Positions 46,301-60,496 of a stretch of DNA of 64,000 bases are shown here, piece by piece. Every line of letters begins with the position of its first letter. The first letter of the stretch is position 1. Location: positions 124,001 through 188,000 of the forward strand of contig MU006100.1 of the NCBI GenBank assembly GCA_010093705.1, written 5' to 3'. Below the pieces are notes generated by a model. The model saw only the letters and a list, made by a program, of their open reading frames with translations. It was not told the DNA's origin and searched no databases. This stretch comes from Patellaria atrata CBS 101060. Its lineage: Eukaryota > Ascomycota > Dothideomycetes > Patellariales > Patellariaceae. The translations under genes were made by a program, and so were the position numbers.

Positions 46301-47135
46301 AGGTAGGAAAGTGTGGCATAATAGCGCTTGTCCTGCCGATGTAAGAATCTTCGCTCGCGGAAATCCAGCAGAAGTTGTCCAGTCTTACTCCTACTTCTGC
46401 CCATGCCGGTAACTAAAATGATGTCTACTAGAACTAGCCGTCTAGTAAGTGGGATAGAGCACGCGAAAGGCTTAAGGACCAAGCTCCATTCTGTATCAAG
46501 GAATTTTTGACGCGTCTAAATGTAATTTGCGAGGCATGGACTTTTGAAACAACATGGTGGTTCTTAGTTCACGACAGATCCAGAGAATTCCATCAACATT
46601 GCAGGAGATTATAGTGGCTCTTCGTAAAAAGGACCGTTTGGTACAGGGATTATCCGGAATTGACAGCATATCGACATTATTCTAGAAAATGTTGTTACGA
46701 ATGGATGTGAGTAGTTCTAGTTCTACGCGTTGAGGAGTCGTGCGAGTCGTGCGATGAAGAAACTTCGGCTCGCTCAATTCGCAAGGGAAGGTAAAAATCT
46801 CATCATCAGACGTCTTGCGACATTCCTTAATCGTAAATCTACATGAAAACTTAGCACAACAACACTACACTCTAATAACAAACTACTTTTTATCACCTAA
46901 TCCTATTTTATCATTATATACAGGAAACAAGTACCTTACAGGTCAATGCTCCTGACGCTCCCGCGCAGTGCTTAGAAGGACACCTTGACTAAGAATAGGA
47001 GCACCGCACACAGTGCCTCTTAACAAGCATTATCACTTTGCGCATCACTTTCATTGCTATTGAGTACGCTGTACCTATTAGGCTGACGCTGAATTCTTCA
47101 TAGCTCCCCGGCAGCGCTTTTTGGACCCATATGTC
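43399..47135. other. Intergenic region between the dual-finger factor and the thiamine pyrophosphokinase
   Basis: About 3.7 kb of divergent intergenic sequence. It holds both promoters. A perfect AGGTACAGTACCT palindrome lies near 44720. A few frames of 75-100 codons exist (for example minus 44243-44491, plus 45520-45819) but none shows a known domain or a consistent exon chain. No repeat or RNA gene is recognised. Confidence 0.45.
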
Positions 47136-47962
47136 ATGGATTACGATGCTGCAAAATTGTTGAAGGTAGATACCACAGACCCTCGGTCGGTCCATACGAA
47201 CATAATTATCCTCAACCAGCCGATAAAGAGATTTGATATTTTGAAGAGAATATGGAACCATGCTAGATTCCGGTTGTGTGTGGATGGGGGCGCGAACAGA
47301 TTATATGACCTACTTACGGGTCCTCTGCATGAGCTCCGAGAAAGGTTTGTAGGTGGCTCACGGCATGAAATCACGAACTCAACCCACGAACTAAGTTCTC
47401 TTAGCTTCCTGATATTGTCTGCGGCGACCTTGATTCGTTAAGACATGACGTTAGGCAATACTATGAGCAAAGAGGTGTCAAGGTTCAACAAGATCCTGAT
47501 CAGTATAGCACCGATTTTGGCAAAGCTATGCAGAAAGTCTATTCCCTACCAAATGCTGGATCTCGCGAGACTATCATACTTGGCTCATTGGCCAATCGTG
47601 TGGACCAGGGATTGGGCCTTCTGCACGAGCTGCTCCGGGAACAAAAAAGAAACCCACATATCAAGCTTTGGCTCTTCTCAGAGACCAGCGTCTCCTTTAT
47701 TTTGACTCCAGGCTTCAGCGCTATTCATGCGTGCATGGCGGAGAAGATCTTCACAGAGAACGTGGGACTAATACCGATATACGGGCCCTGTACCATCACT
47801 ACCACGGGCTTGGAGTGGGATGTCCACGAATGGCCCACTAGTATGGGCACCCAAGTGAGTACGAGTAACCACGTTGTCAAGGATATTGTTACGGTCACGA
47901 CGGACAACGAGATTCTGTTCACCATTGAACTGCAGCCCAGCTTTCCCTTAAGTGGGAGGTGA
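47136..47962 (+). CDS. THI80: Thiamine pyrophosphokinase
   Basis: Two exons, 47136-47348 and 47405-47962, give 256 residues. The enzyme transfers pyrophosphate from ATP to thiamine, making the cofactor thiamine diphosphate, in the cytosol. Family motifs in order are IIILNQPI, CVDGGANRLYDLL, DIVCGDLDSLR, STDFGKAMQK, GSLANRVDQGLGLLHEL, LWLFSETSVSFIL, GPCTITTTGLEWDV and STSNHVVKD, so both the nucleotide- and the thiamine-binding parts are complete. The 56-nt intron (GTAGGT donor, TTAG acceptor) joins ERF to LPDIVCGDL in phase. The frame is open upstream to a TAG at 47079 without another ATG, so a start at 47136 is likely, but a short upstream exon is possible. The segment between AMQK and ETIILG is shorter than in many relatives. 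The symbol is by analogy with yeast. Confidence 0.88.
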
Positions 47963-50900
47963 TAAAGGTCTCAGGGCGCATTCTCGTGTAGCCTTTGAGC
48001 GACAACATCTAATAATATTCTCTCATCTACACCCATGCACCCACGTGTTGATCGGCTTGCGTCAATATACCCTGGTCCTTGGTTGTGAAACATAGCCCTG
48101 CATGGATCGACTTACTCCCCCAAGAGTAGCACCGTCACGACCGTCTACACTGCTCTTGCGTCTTATTAGTACAGTAATTGAATCTACAAGATAGTGTGCA
48201 GGATTCTTTCGTATTCGCAAAAACGACATTGAGGAAGTTTTTGACCGTATGTTTCAGTACTCCTCCAAGACTTTCATGTGTTTACGCGCTCTTTACTTTT
48301 AGTTTGCGGCCCATAACAGGCCGCACAAGAAATTCTGTTTCCAGCATACCAGGACTCCCCTTGCAGTATAGTACAGCCGCGCAACTTTTAGTATTCAGTT
48401 AGGGCTGAAGTTACCTGTTCCAAAAAAAAAAAAAAGTAATTCGGACCCTTGTTTACTCAAAGATTTACGGAAGTCCGGATACATACTCGAACAAGTGAGC
48501 GCTAAGTCCACCTTGCTGGTCTTCATTATTAAAGTGGATGGTGCGCTCAAAGCCGGCTATCTTTCCTTTTTCAATAAGGTCGTTGACTGTGTTCAAGCTT
48601 AATCCCCAAGCATCACCTCAGCAAAGACAAATCGGAGAATTCATCATTGTTTCTTGTCGATCTATATGCGAATCAATGCATAAGGCACCAGTAGTCATTT
48701 ACAAAGAGTCCTGGAACTAAAATCGGGGCTGAGCCCATGTTTCGATTCACCTCTGTCCGAATTCAGCCTTTACCAACAGTCAATCGTTTCAGACGTCCCA
48801 TTGACCGATGAATCAGATACGCGAGAATATCACATTTTGTCATCCTTCAGAGTTCAAAGCTCCGAGTAGCACTATTAGCTGATTCGATTAGAGGCAAACC
48901 GCAGCCGTTATCCATGTACTTTCGCATATACTAGCCAAATCCGGTAGCGAGTAAGAGGCCGGCCTGTTCTTTTTCAGATACGCTTCGACTGGTTTCTGTA
49001 CCATCTGCGCAACTCATCGATCAATCTGCTAATATCTGAAAGGACGTTCATTTCTAACCTGCTGTCAAATGTTAAGAAGATATATCATATCGAGTCCATT
49101 TTCTGTTTCAAGTCTCCCATTCACATCATTACTTGTTATCATTCGGACAAGAATAAAGCCGGCGGAACTAAAAATTATACCCCATCAACTTTGGTTTATC
49201 CCTCGTTCCTCTAGATTATAACATTCCCTTCACTTTAGTATCCGGAGAACCTTTTAAGAGTGATGGATCTCTCAGGTATCATTTTTAGCGGTCGAAACAA
49301 CTCAGTTAAGAATCCCATCATGAAAATACTGGTTCATGGCGTTTTTACACTCCCTTCGGGCTACCTTACTCTAATACCACCCATGAGCAACACTATATCC
49401 ATCATAAAGCATAAGATATTTTCATTATGCATATAGAAGCAGGCGGGGAAGTTTTCATCTGCTGTTCTGGTTGAAAAAAATATTCACCGAATAATATAGT
49501 CGTACCTTGGCGAGCATCAAATTTACCGACGATCATCAGCTGAACCGTCTTCGCCTTCGGCGCGCTCAGGAGATCTGTCCCGGTCTTGACCTTTCGTGTT
49601 TCGACAGATCACCTGGGTATCATGAGTAAACGCCGGAATGGACAGCTTTCCATCTCGTCTACGCAGCCGCGACATGAATACCTTGGAAACTGCTGATATA
49701 GTACTTGAGATCAGCCATGTTCTAATCTAAAAGAAAGATCGATCATAACTTCTTTATCTGCTGTAAATGATACGGGCATACTATCTAGTGCGCAACCATT
49801 TCTAAGAGATGTTGCTACGCTGCCAAACCAAACCATATATCACCACAAGCATCCGTGACAAGAAACATACCCACCTCCAAACACGTTTACCAGACACCCT
49901 AACAACTGTGTGCTCGCGTATATCTAGGAGCTCTATATTACCTAACTTAGGAAATGGTCAAGTGGTCAATATCCTTCTTTGGAAAGATTCAACCGATGTT
50001 CAGGATATACTGTGATCCGTCAGATGCTAATCCTTTCTTACGTAGAGGGGGCCCCGGAAAAGCTCAAGATGATACCCGAGAGCAATAAATACGCAATTAG
50101 CACTTCGGTTACAGTGTGATATCATTGCACACCGTGATGGAGTATCGGTTATTCAGGAGCCATGTAGCTATGCTCCGTATTCGGTAGGGTTGAATCCAGG
50201 AAGGCGACAAGATGCGAGACTACAGTTGTCAGGCCCGTTGTCGCCCACAGGTCATTATATTATTATGTGACGACCTGGGTCCGTTTTTAGTGATCAGGTT
50301 TGGGCGGCGCTTGGAGGCCCTGACCGCGACCGGTAAGGTAATTCTTGGGTATATTTGAGCTGAGTTAAGGTTACACGCTAATCCATAATCGAAGGCGAGT
50401 GTAACCAAACCTCCTTAGCCCAGCGGGAGCGTGCGAACGGGCCGTACGGCACTAGCGCAAAAGTGATTGCCTAGTGGATTCCGACAGTTCGGTATCTAGC
50501 CTGGTGTCACAGGATGATCTTGGACCGAGAGGGCTAAGCTGCGGGGCCGAACTAGAACTAACCAGGCACGGCCAAAGCCCTGCTGACAAGCGATGGTTGC
50601 CCGTGAGGTGGTTGCCTGTGCTACTTTGTCGGCCCTATCGAAAGTCACCTGCAGAACAGCTGCAGCATCCTGGCTTCAAGGCCTTTTATCGAGCCGCTAC
50701 CCTGTTATGCTGCGTGCTGTATACATTTCCACCATTTGGGGTGAACCCGCAGACAGTCACAATCTGGTTGATTTCACGGATGCCGCGCACCGGGATATAC
50801 GACTTTATATTCCCATATCTGCAATCCAGTTCGAACAGAATCCCAAACATCTAATCGAGTGGCGAATGCATGAATAGGAAGATTTCTTCGAGGTGCTAAC

Positions 50901-53900
50901 CCTTAACTATGAGAGTAGAGTACGTAGTAACAATCCTTCTAATTTTGGCGTCAACCGACGTTCATACTAGTTCCGCAGACAGTAGAACTAACTCTTGGAA
51001 AAAAACAAGTCACTGCACCATGTGTATAGTTCATCACCTCATAATTGGGCTAAATAAGGTAGACCGCCAGCGTCCTCCCTACTAGCACGAAGTCCTTCGT
51101 CTATCTATACAGTAGTATAAGTAGAGTACTACTGTACTCAGTTCTTAACCTCTGTGGTTTTCCGCTCGTATGACAGCATAACCTTGCTCTATCCTTGTAT
51201 ACTTAGACTTGTTAGCAACTAAGGTTCTTAGCCCTGCTCGAGGTTTTGTTATTCGGTTCGGTCAAACCGTGCCTAATCTTTCATACCTTAGTCTTGTCAT
51301 TCTGCTATATTTCTCAGATCTGAATTGTTGTCTCCTACGCATGTACTGTACAGCACAGTACAGTAGCCAGGCCGAAGCATCACTACATCAAATTTATCAG
51401 AATTAATGAACCTTTCCATACCGATTTTTTCCCAAGTTCGCATGAATCTTTCTCGAAAGCGACAGTTATTGCAATTTCCTACCGTCCATAATGTTCGCTT
51501 GGATTCAGGGTAGGAATTTCTCATCGCTCATTTAACCCCCTTGGCCAACTATTGGACCATTTGCGCCTTGCAGACTAAGACCATAACCAACCACCATTAA
51601 CACTCTTAGTAACCGTAATGATACTAGTTTTTCACTTGGATATCAAAGCTTACTTCTTCGTGAAAGGTACCGTTTCTGTTTCACGGCATCATGCTGCACC
51701 GCGTGGTCCCCTTGCCCTTCTTGTGTGGTGGCCTATAGTTCTACGGCGTTAACGCACATTTCTCATCTCCTCAATTAACAGGCATTCCGGGCTCTAGTTA
51801 TTCCCGAGTCCGATCGATATCCATGCACTGTTAGTCATTTCTGTCTACTTATTGGTTAAGACTTACTACGTTAACTTTGAGGAGTAGACATTCAGAAACC
51901 GTCCGGTTGTGACTTGAAATCGTCGCCTCCTCGACCCCATAGGATAGTGTAGTTCTACTCCCAAATCATACAAATCATGTTAGACTTCATTGCAATAGTC
52001 ACATGGTTGCGACGGTTAGACCAATTTAAGCAGACATATACCACCAAGGTGTCTAAACGTCCCATCCACATACCTACACGCCTCAAGAATAACGATATCC
52101 AGATTATCCTCGAGCATACAGTTTCAGATTTTCTGGCATTCTCCGGCGTGGTTGTTTTTGTGTAACCGATCAACATATATCCCGTCAGGTTATGCCGCGT
52201 CCATGGATAACGAGCAGATACAAGGCAGCGGTCCCACGTCCGGTATGGCATCGAACCAATGACGGATGGAGTCTATCAAAGAGCCAATCTGCATATATCC
52301 CTAATACATGGCATTATGATTCCTGATTGTACGCGGTTGTAGCCAACCAACAATGACCACAATATCTTCTCCAATCCAGCCCCGCCCCCCGCATGCAATG
52401 TCGAATACCGATTCCATGGCGTCCTTGCCCAGAGACCCACTTGTATATTTCCGTACTCGCTTTGAAACCCTCTTACATGTGTACAAGTATCAGCACCAGG
52501 AAGAGACCTGTGCTTTAGCTTAATTACTGCTATCTTGCAATTTGCAAAAAAGCCTTGACCAGCAAGCATGATTTCGCATGCTCACTCCTGAAGTAGTTAT
52601 TTGCATATGATTCCTTTTCAATTCGCATCTTGTAAAGCCATCACATTTAGAGTACCTTCGAGAAACTTTTCCGTTCCTTCTTTTGCATGATCCCCTGACA
52701 AGCATTTCTAAGATGGTTACACTGCACACCGTATATCGTTTAGGATCGGAAAGTTCGGCAGTGAGGGACCCGATGGGTCTACATGAGCATTTCTGCTATC
52801 GATACATTAGTTGTGGGGTCCGTATGCTTCTATTCTACATCCCTAGGTTTACGGTGCTTTGGTCATTCAGTTTTCCATGGGCGAAGTACGGATCTAAACG
52901 TAGCTCTAACAGCTCGCATGGAATACACGAGACACACCGAAGACAGGTAGACCTACAGTTAGGTTTTGCCTTGTCATCGTGTCGGATACTCTCGGATACC
53001 TTCCGTATTATTCAAACTCTCTTCCACAGCGCTGAACAAGAGCTTAGAAACTCCGAGTTTGGGTGACCTTGCTCTGAGTGGAGAGAGCACATGCAGGCCC
53101 CACTAGAGCCAGTACATGTACTTCTATACACTGTGATGGTTATGACCCTGATGACATATCTGTCTCTGAGCTCTTTGGTTGAATGTACTGTGGGGGGCCG
53201 CTTGAGAAACTCCGTGGTCGTTCGCTTCGCGGTATGGATACGCATTCAACGTCACGGGCTGCCTTGCCTGCCTTGCTTCGAGTCGGTTATTCTATAGCCT
53301 AATGGACATCAAGAATGAGCGGTTCAAAGTATTCAATAGCGCGATCAAGTTTGCTATGTTGTTGAGATAAGCAAACAGCCAGAGAAGACGTTGCTAGCGC
53401 TTCCTGCGTTGAGTTCTCAGCTCACGGTATGATCAATGTATCTGGCAACGACTTATTAGCTTTAGAACTACCTTAGGTCAGAACTAGTGCTAACGTCTGA
53501 GATAGATCTAGAACTTAATTCTAGTTCTCCTTTATAGGCTTTTAGCATTCGAATCATCTTTCGAGTTCAACGTCCAAGGTATATCGCTGCATATCTTCAT
53601 CCTTTGGCCGACAGGCACATTTCTAGTTTTAAGTTATCCAACCATTCAAGCATGGGAATAAGCGGCACGTTGTTGCTGGAGTGCTCTTACGTTGGCGGTT
53701 ACTACCGCTCAATCATATGCAATACGCCAAAACCCGCTCTCTCGTGTCTTAGTTCTCACTGCGACCAACACTGTTCCCACCCCGCCCTTCAGAATATTCA
53801 GCCGCCTTGCGCTTGCCGCCATTTTCAACGTCCGTTGTCGTTAGCGGAAGTTAGCGGAAGTCAGAGGACGGGAACGTTTGTTGTGGAAAACGTGTCCGAT

Positions 53901-56900
53901 GATGCATGGCGTCGAAGGGACTTAGTGCGCCGCACACTGCTATTCGTCATTTGTAGAACTCAAACTCTCCGATTTACAAAGGATTTCATCTTCTCCACTC
54001 TGAACGTGGTCTCATCAATCTTGAATTCATCCTTTTGCTGCAAAGTCAGTTAGTTGGAGTAATCAACGCGACTCGTATTTTCCCAATGAAATTCGACGAT
54101 TATAGGCATTTCAGGCCATCCCCCAGCGTCCCGACCTTGAGCCTTTCTCAAGCCAATGACATGAGCAATACTAGAATATCTGAAGCGATCACAGCAGTTT
54201 CTACTTAGATAAATGTGGACGACACCGTAACCCGACAAGGTCCGGCTAACAGTTACGGGATGAATGTTCATCTGGCTATCAGACCGCCTTCTTCTTTTCA
54301 GCCACGCCTCTTTGTGATTCAATCCTTTCTCGAATTCTAGAAGACGCACCGGACATCCATAGTCGTTATCCTTTCCCTTCAGATCTAACTAAAGCACGTC
54401 TTCAAGACGCGCAACTTACTGACGCACAGATTGATCGTCATCCCTCGACATGTTGTGTCTCTTTCCTGAGCAAGTTTCCGTTGCCTATCACGCCCATCAT
54501 CCTCTTTACATGCATCTTGCTCGTTTCGTTCTTGTTCCGCTGCGCATTCCCACCTATCGTGAACTGTCACTCGCCGCTAGATACGCACCGGTCCCAATAC
54601 ACTACGAACGCCACAATCCTTCAACAGCCATAGGAATGGCAGATTCAGAACGACTCCTACTACGTGTTTAATCTACTTGAGGTCTCCAAACGACGATATA
54701 CCCAGTTTTCTTTGCTTGCAGCAAGTTTCTGCTCCTATGAGATTCTCCTCTCGCGTCTATTTTCCCCGCTGCTCACCGCTCATGGAATCGGCTCGGCATA
54801 GCCTTCTCAGCCGTTGACGTGAGAGTATTCCGTTCCTCATCTTCCAAGGGTCCAAGCAGAATTTCAAGGGAAGACAACACCTAACTGAGGTACAGCCATC
54901 TCTACATCACCTTCCTTAATAATATTTGTATGCATTCGACTTCGCAGAAATCATATCTCAAGCACATCAATCAAATTCAAATTGCATATCGAAGGTTCGG
55001 GTAGTCCGTACCAGATGGTCGATTTTACCTTTTGCTATTTTACATATCTCCGTATGAGCTATCGTACCATTTGAATGTCTGTTAGAATCTCCTTTCTTGA
55101 GACCAAGAGAAGGGCTGCCGAGTTTCAAGCGAATGACATGGTTCTAACTGCATCACCATCGAGGAGAACAAAAAAGGGTCTAAGGAGGAAGAAAAGCAGA
55201 TCGAGTTATTGCCGACTCCTTGGTCATAGTATAGATTTGCTTGGAATTTTAGTATCTGTCTGTCTGTCTTGATATTCCGCATACAGTAGGCCCTGGTAAT
55301 TTTCATTCCTCGAAGGATTCTAACTTCACTCTACATCTGCTTTATGCCTCCATCATTTTCAATATTCTTCACGCACCCCGCTCAAAGTCAGATACGAATA
55401 ACGTTTCTAAAATCAAGGGTCTATCTCACGCTTGGAACAGATCGGTTCAAGGCCGAGAGTTGGAGAAACACACCATGACTATTAAGACAACAAGTGCCGA
55501 GGAGATAGTATATGGTACATGGCATTGCATAGTCCGAAAATCACGGACAGTTGCAATATTAAGCTTACACACGACCCTAGTCTACCCAGTTAGACCCTTA
55601 ATCTATCACTTCCAAAAAGTCGATTCCTTATTGAATCAATTGACCCTGCAGACCATCTAGGATCCACCTTTTCGTCTAATTCCCTTCCAACGATTTAGAT
55701 CCTCAATCACCAGTCTCAGCTCCAGTCTCCCCGCAAACGAGAACCAGGTTATTGTACTCGAATAATGGATACCAACCGTTCCACCACCGCCACACGAATG
55801 ATAATCAAGGCGTCCTGCTCTTCTGACTTGTACATCATGCGCACAAATGTCTTAAAACTCTACCTGTACACGACAGTAAACTCGAATGTTCCCTTTTTTG
55901 GTATCGCTCACCGCCCTAATCCTTACGAGGGTATATTCTGCAATCGGACCGATCCGGAATATATTTCTTGTCCCTGGATTCCGCCTGAGCCGCGTTACAA
56001 CGCTCCGCCTTGTCGCTTTCCCACTCTTCTCCTTCCCCCCAGGCCTCCATCTCATTCAGTCTCGCTGTTAGGTCCCTGTGTCTCCCTTTACCTTTTCCTC
56101 TCCGGATCATCTGCTCTCCAGTCCTCGTACGTCTCACCGTTCCACCCATTTGTAACGTCGATGCCTCAAACTGTCATACTCAATGAGGAATATGTAGATC
56201 ATCAATAGGCTACCTAACACACCTGCGAGAAGATGAAAATCATGCTCATGAAGCGGATCGACCTTGGTGGAAGGTTGAGGTTTTGCGGAAGGACATCACT
56301 TATTAGTGTTTAGCCCGTGTTCTATAATATTCGACTATTTGTTATGCCTTTAGGGTAACCGTAGAGAATAAGAGGCGCGAGTCTCTGCTCTCACGGTGGG
56401 TCTATCCGGATGTGGGCAAATGGGCCTTGATGGAAAATCCATTAGGCTGTGGTACAATACTCTGTAGTTGTATAGCTATCCAGTTCGATGAATCAATGCA
56501 CCCGACATTTTTCTCCAAGAAAGCTACTTTGACTTTATGTCTGTTCACCACTCGTGCTTTGCATTTGACCGATTCTCGTTGACCCTTTCGAAGAGGGGAT
56601 CATCGAAGAAAAAAGTGCCCTGAATTATATACGAAAGCAAGGATCATTCTTGCCATAGAGGATACTCTCTTTTCTTTTTCTGCTTTACAGGCCCTGCTAC
56701 CGAACTCGCACGGTCATTCCGCACCATGAGGAACAAAAGGGGCACTTGAGAATACGTAGAAGTCGTGCTCCACCTTCTCCATCCTCTTTTTAAATAGAAC
56801 AGCTTTTCTAATTACAATGTCTCCACCCTAGTATTCGCTCCGTAAAGCCTCCTACTCGAAATTATTGCATAGCCGACCTCGTGTGGTAGAATAGCTCTAC

Positions 56901-58000
56901 GTGCGACAGACATGTTGAGGAAAAGATAGGTAACAAACTCTTCCGTTTATCGACGTCTCGTTCTGAATTGAGTCATGATCAAATTACTAAGCTCATTTGC
57001 TACAGTTGAAGGTCGCATTCTGCTCTAAACCGGGAGAGCGGACGAACGCCGCACAAAAGCCGCCGGCCGAATCGAAAGCAACCTCAAGCACTGTAAATCT
57101 CTTCCCTAAACCCTCTATCGTCCATCTCACATCAAATCCTGCATCACCATCTTCTTCGACCTTCCTCGCCACCAGATACCTAAAGGGGTGATTTTCAAAA
57201 ATCTACGCGACCAATTTCGCGCATATGCAAGGGCGAGAAGATGACGAGCATGAAAACTAAGATCTATCCGCCCGTTCATCTCTCATTCTTTGTCTCGTTC
57301 TGTGCATAGGATCAGGCACACAAATGCTTGCGATAGATCCTCGCGATCTCATTCCCTATTCGAATATGCCCTGGTGGTTTCCCACGTGTAGCTCCTTGAG
57401 GATTGCGTTACAGGAGTATAACGGCGCATGAAGGCAGAGCTGGATGACTTTTAAAACCCCCCTTTTGGCAATAGCTTCTTACATCTCATAATCATAGGTG
57501 GCTGGACTCACTTGCCCTTAAGTGTTGATATTTCTACGCCACGAGCTTCGCCACATTTGAGATCAGCAAGAAGTTTTCGGTCGATCACGTTCTCGGAGCT
57601 ATATGGGGCATATTACAAGCAGTTGAGGCTGGATCTGTTTGATAGGTAATCCTCAATTTTCGCCTTGACATAGAACTCATTAGCATATTGAATGATTATT
57701 GTATACTTGTGTTCTACTTCTTTGCCTCTACCTCCCCCACGACCCACGTTATAATTTCGCAAACCCGCTCCCAAATGTTGTTTCAAACGCAGATTTCAAA
57801 AAAGTCTTAGGGAATATAGACAAGATCTACGGAGGAATCATTTTCATATCTTGCTACAATGTAGCCTATTCACCCACATCGGCCAAGGTTTTTCCCCAAC
57901 CTTTTTCTCCACGTCTCTCATTACTTCAGTAATAGGGAACTATTTACCTAATACGTCCGTCCCTGTCCCTTCGAACTTTATGATGAAATTGCGTAAAGTA
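47963..58000. other. Second gene desert, part 1
   Basis: About 10 kb without a recognisable gene on either strand. Open frames are all under 150 codons and lack domains. A 13-A run lies near 48422-48435. A short hairpin (TGTACTGT, 5-nt loop, ACAGTACA) lies at 51342-51362. The segment 50260-50880 is GC-richer with overlapping frames of 94-126 codons but no recognised product. The origin of the desert (relics too old to recognise, or non-coding transcripts) cannot be decided by eye. Confidence 0.45.
51342..51362. repeat. Short perfect inverted repeat
   Basis: TGTACTGT and its reverse complement are separated by ACAGC. It could form an 8-bp stem with 5-nt loop; no T-run follows and no gene is adjacent. 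Confidence 0.6.
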
Positions 58001-60496
58001 GTGCGAAGAAATTTTCTTTCTGCTTAGTTCCCCTTTTGAGCATCTCCGTTACTCCTTGACGACATACGCTTTCGTTATTGTCGCTTTCGCTCGCCACTGA
58101 TCACTATGTTTGATAATTGGAATGAGATATCGTACGGCGTGTAAAATTCTATAGCTATAACATATATATTCCTGATTAACAGATAAATCGTACTTGTTTC
58201 TCCACTCAACATTGCTCTTGTTACCCGCTGTGGCCCCTCTATTGGTCCCTTTTGATAATTCATACGACATTTCTCTTGTCTGTTATTACCATTCCCATTT
58301 GTTGGTCAACATACTGCACTCCATTCGTCATCGTCTGCACGTTGAGCTTAATAATGTATCGCAGCGACGAACAATTGGGCCAATCCCTTCATATCTCCAC
58401 TTGAAAATAGACTTCCAGATTTCCTATAACACTCTATCCGACAACTACCGGCATTCTTCTTCTCCACATTCTCTTGTCCCGGTTTTCGGTCTCGCAATCT
58501 ATTCCCCATGTGTGTGCTATTGCTGTCTCGCGCCTCACTCAAAGCAAGGTGCGTCTACTCCACCTATCATTGCTCAGGATAGGGGTGTCCTTATCAACTT
58601 GCTCGCCACTCTCGCTCGCTATATCCTGGGCGCTGGTAACACGACAGCTGTTCGAACCACATATCTGGTTAGGAGACCAACATTGCAAGAGAGTGAGAGG
58701 AGACCCAAGGGTATCCCCCTGCTGCTCCATACACTTGCTTTCATGTGGGCTTGTCTAACAGATACTCGTACAGTAGTGGTCCATAGAGTCACTCAAGCGA
58801 CACGACAGTCCCCTTTCCCCCATCGCGTCCTTGCCACAAGAGTCCGTCATAGCTCCTACTACTTCATGAGCCCCACAATGTCGCCCGCCATCCCCGCATA
58901 CCCATCACAATTCTGGACGCTTGGATCAACAAGCTCCAGGTAGGAAGCTTCATTAAACTCCACATTACTCTCAAGCTCATGTACCTTCCCTACCTCTCCC
59001 AAGCCAACTAGTCTGCCCCAAGCAATCTCCCTCCCAATAGTGCTAAGTACCCAACTGTACCCCAGGGCATGTCATAGCATAAGGGCAACCTGACCATACA
59101 GTTCATCTCCCATGTCCTCTGGTAACAGTGCCGCAGATCATGCCGTAACTCCTCCCACCCTTTTCGCCTCTATTTACATAGACAAGCACACAATAGCTCA
59201 TATTCCTCCCTTCTTTCCATCCGGTGTATCACAGAACAGTCCCTCGCCTCTAAGTCACCCTCGGGGACCCGTTGCTCTGAGTCTATCATGATACCCAAAC
59301 TTCTATTCCCCTTTCTTACATCACCTTCTGTCACTCCGTCCTATCTGATCAACTCTCACTCCTGATCTCTAAACTCTCCTACCTACACCCTTCGACCCGA
59401 GTCCCAGTCATAAGTTTTCCTCCGCCCAAATCCCCCCTCCACGTACCTGCGTTTCCCCCCCTTCCCCCTTCCCAGGCACCACGTACATACCTACCCCTCC
59501 ATAGATTCTGCACTGCGTACACCCTCCCACGCATCTTACATACCCGCTTCGCATCACATAGCCGTCCCCTCCATTTGACCTACATGATACAGAAGCAACC
59601 CACAACCCCGGTCTCCGGACACCGGTTACGATTGACCATGCATACGCACACAGGATACACGTGGACACCTACAGCATGCAGCATGCACCCACTCTGCAAG
59701 AAGCGCCCAAAACTTGTGCTACTGCGGGAAAACTGGCTTGGAGGGATATATGCGGTGGGGTGCCCTAATTTCCCGAGATGCTATATCGTGTGGCAAAGTA
59801 GAGTATGGTGTTTTGGCCTGCGAGGTAGATGTACGGTAGGGATGAGGATAGTATGCTTTAGCTGTGCTTCTTCGGTGGCGTGATAGACATTCAAGACCCT
59901 TTAAGCTGTTCAAGATGATACCGCACACATGAACGACAAGCCCGGTACAGAAATGACCACACTGTCCAATTTCTCACCGTACCCTCTCCATACAATTTAC
60001 GGGGGAGCAACAGAAGACACGTTCCCACATGGAGCTGTGTCAAACAACCAAATTCCCATCCAAGTATCCCCCCATCGTTCCCTGTCTACCAAGCAAAAGG
60101 CAGCAAAGCCATCCATCCCAACCACAAGCTCTCCACCGAAGCCTACCGCAACCCCCCTACCCAAACTACCCAACCAATAACCACTTCTCCCATCCATCAT
60201 CTCGCCTCACCTCGCACGCATAGCCGACCACGCATACCCGGAACCAGTCACGCACATCTCACGCACCAATAACACCATAAAGATTAGTCAAGGGGGGCGG
60301 CCGGGGGGATATAATGATCGGTTGATTAAACGGCCCGCCATGCAAGACCAAAGAAAAGCTACCGTCCAAACCGAGAAAGCAGCTCACGAACCCTGCATCT
60401 GTCTGTCCTGTATGCTGTGGAACAAAAGACGCAGGAAAGAAGCCACTCCCGCACGCATGAAGAAATCCTAAGCTAGGCATGACGAAGACAGGGGTA
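58001..60496. other. Second gene desert, part 2: C/T-rich sequence
   Basis: From about 58400 the plus strand is pyrimidine-rich and leader-like. A plus-strand frame from 58194 to 58943 stays open for 249 codons but has no ATG near its start and no recognised domain, so I treat it as a compositional artefact. No gene follows on the plus strand before the orphan gene on the minus strand. Confidence 0.4.

Noticed and set aside
50474-50877. Two overlapping plus-strand frames of 126 and 94 codons in a GC-richer patch.
   Set aside because: No domain, no splice signals forming a gene, and the frames overlap in different phases. A relic cannot be excluded but is not supported.
52190-52290. B-box-like GGTTCGATGCC on the minus strand suggesting a tRNA.
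   Set aside because: The nearest A-box-like sequence is too close and no cloverleaf can be drawn.
58194-58943. 249-codon open frame on the plus strand.
   Set aside because: It has no ATG near its start, no recognised domain, and lies in biased C/T-rich sequence where stop codons are rare by chance.
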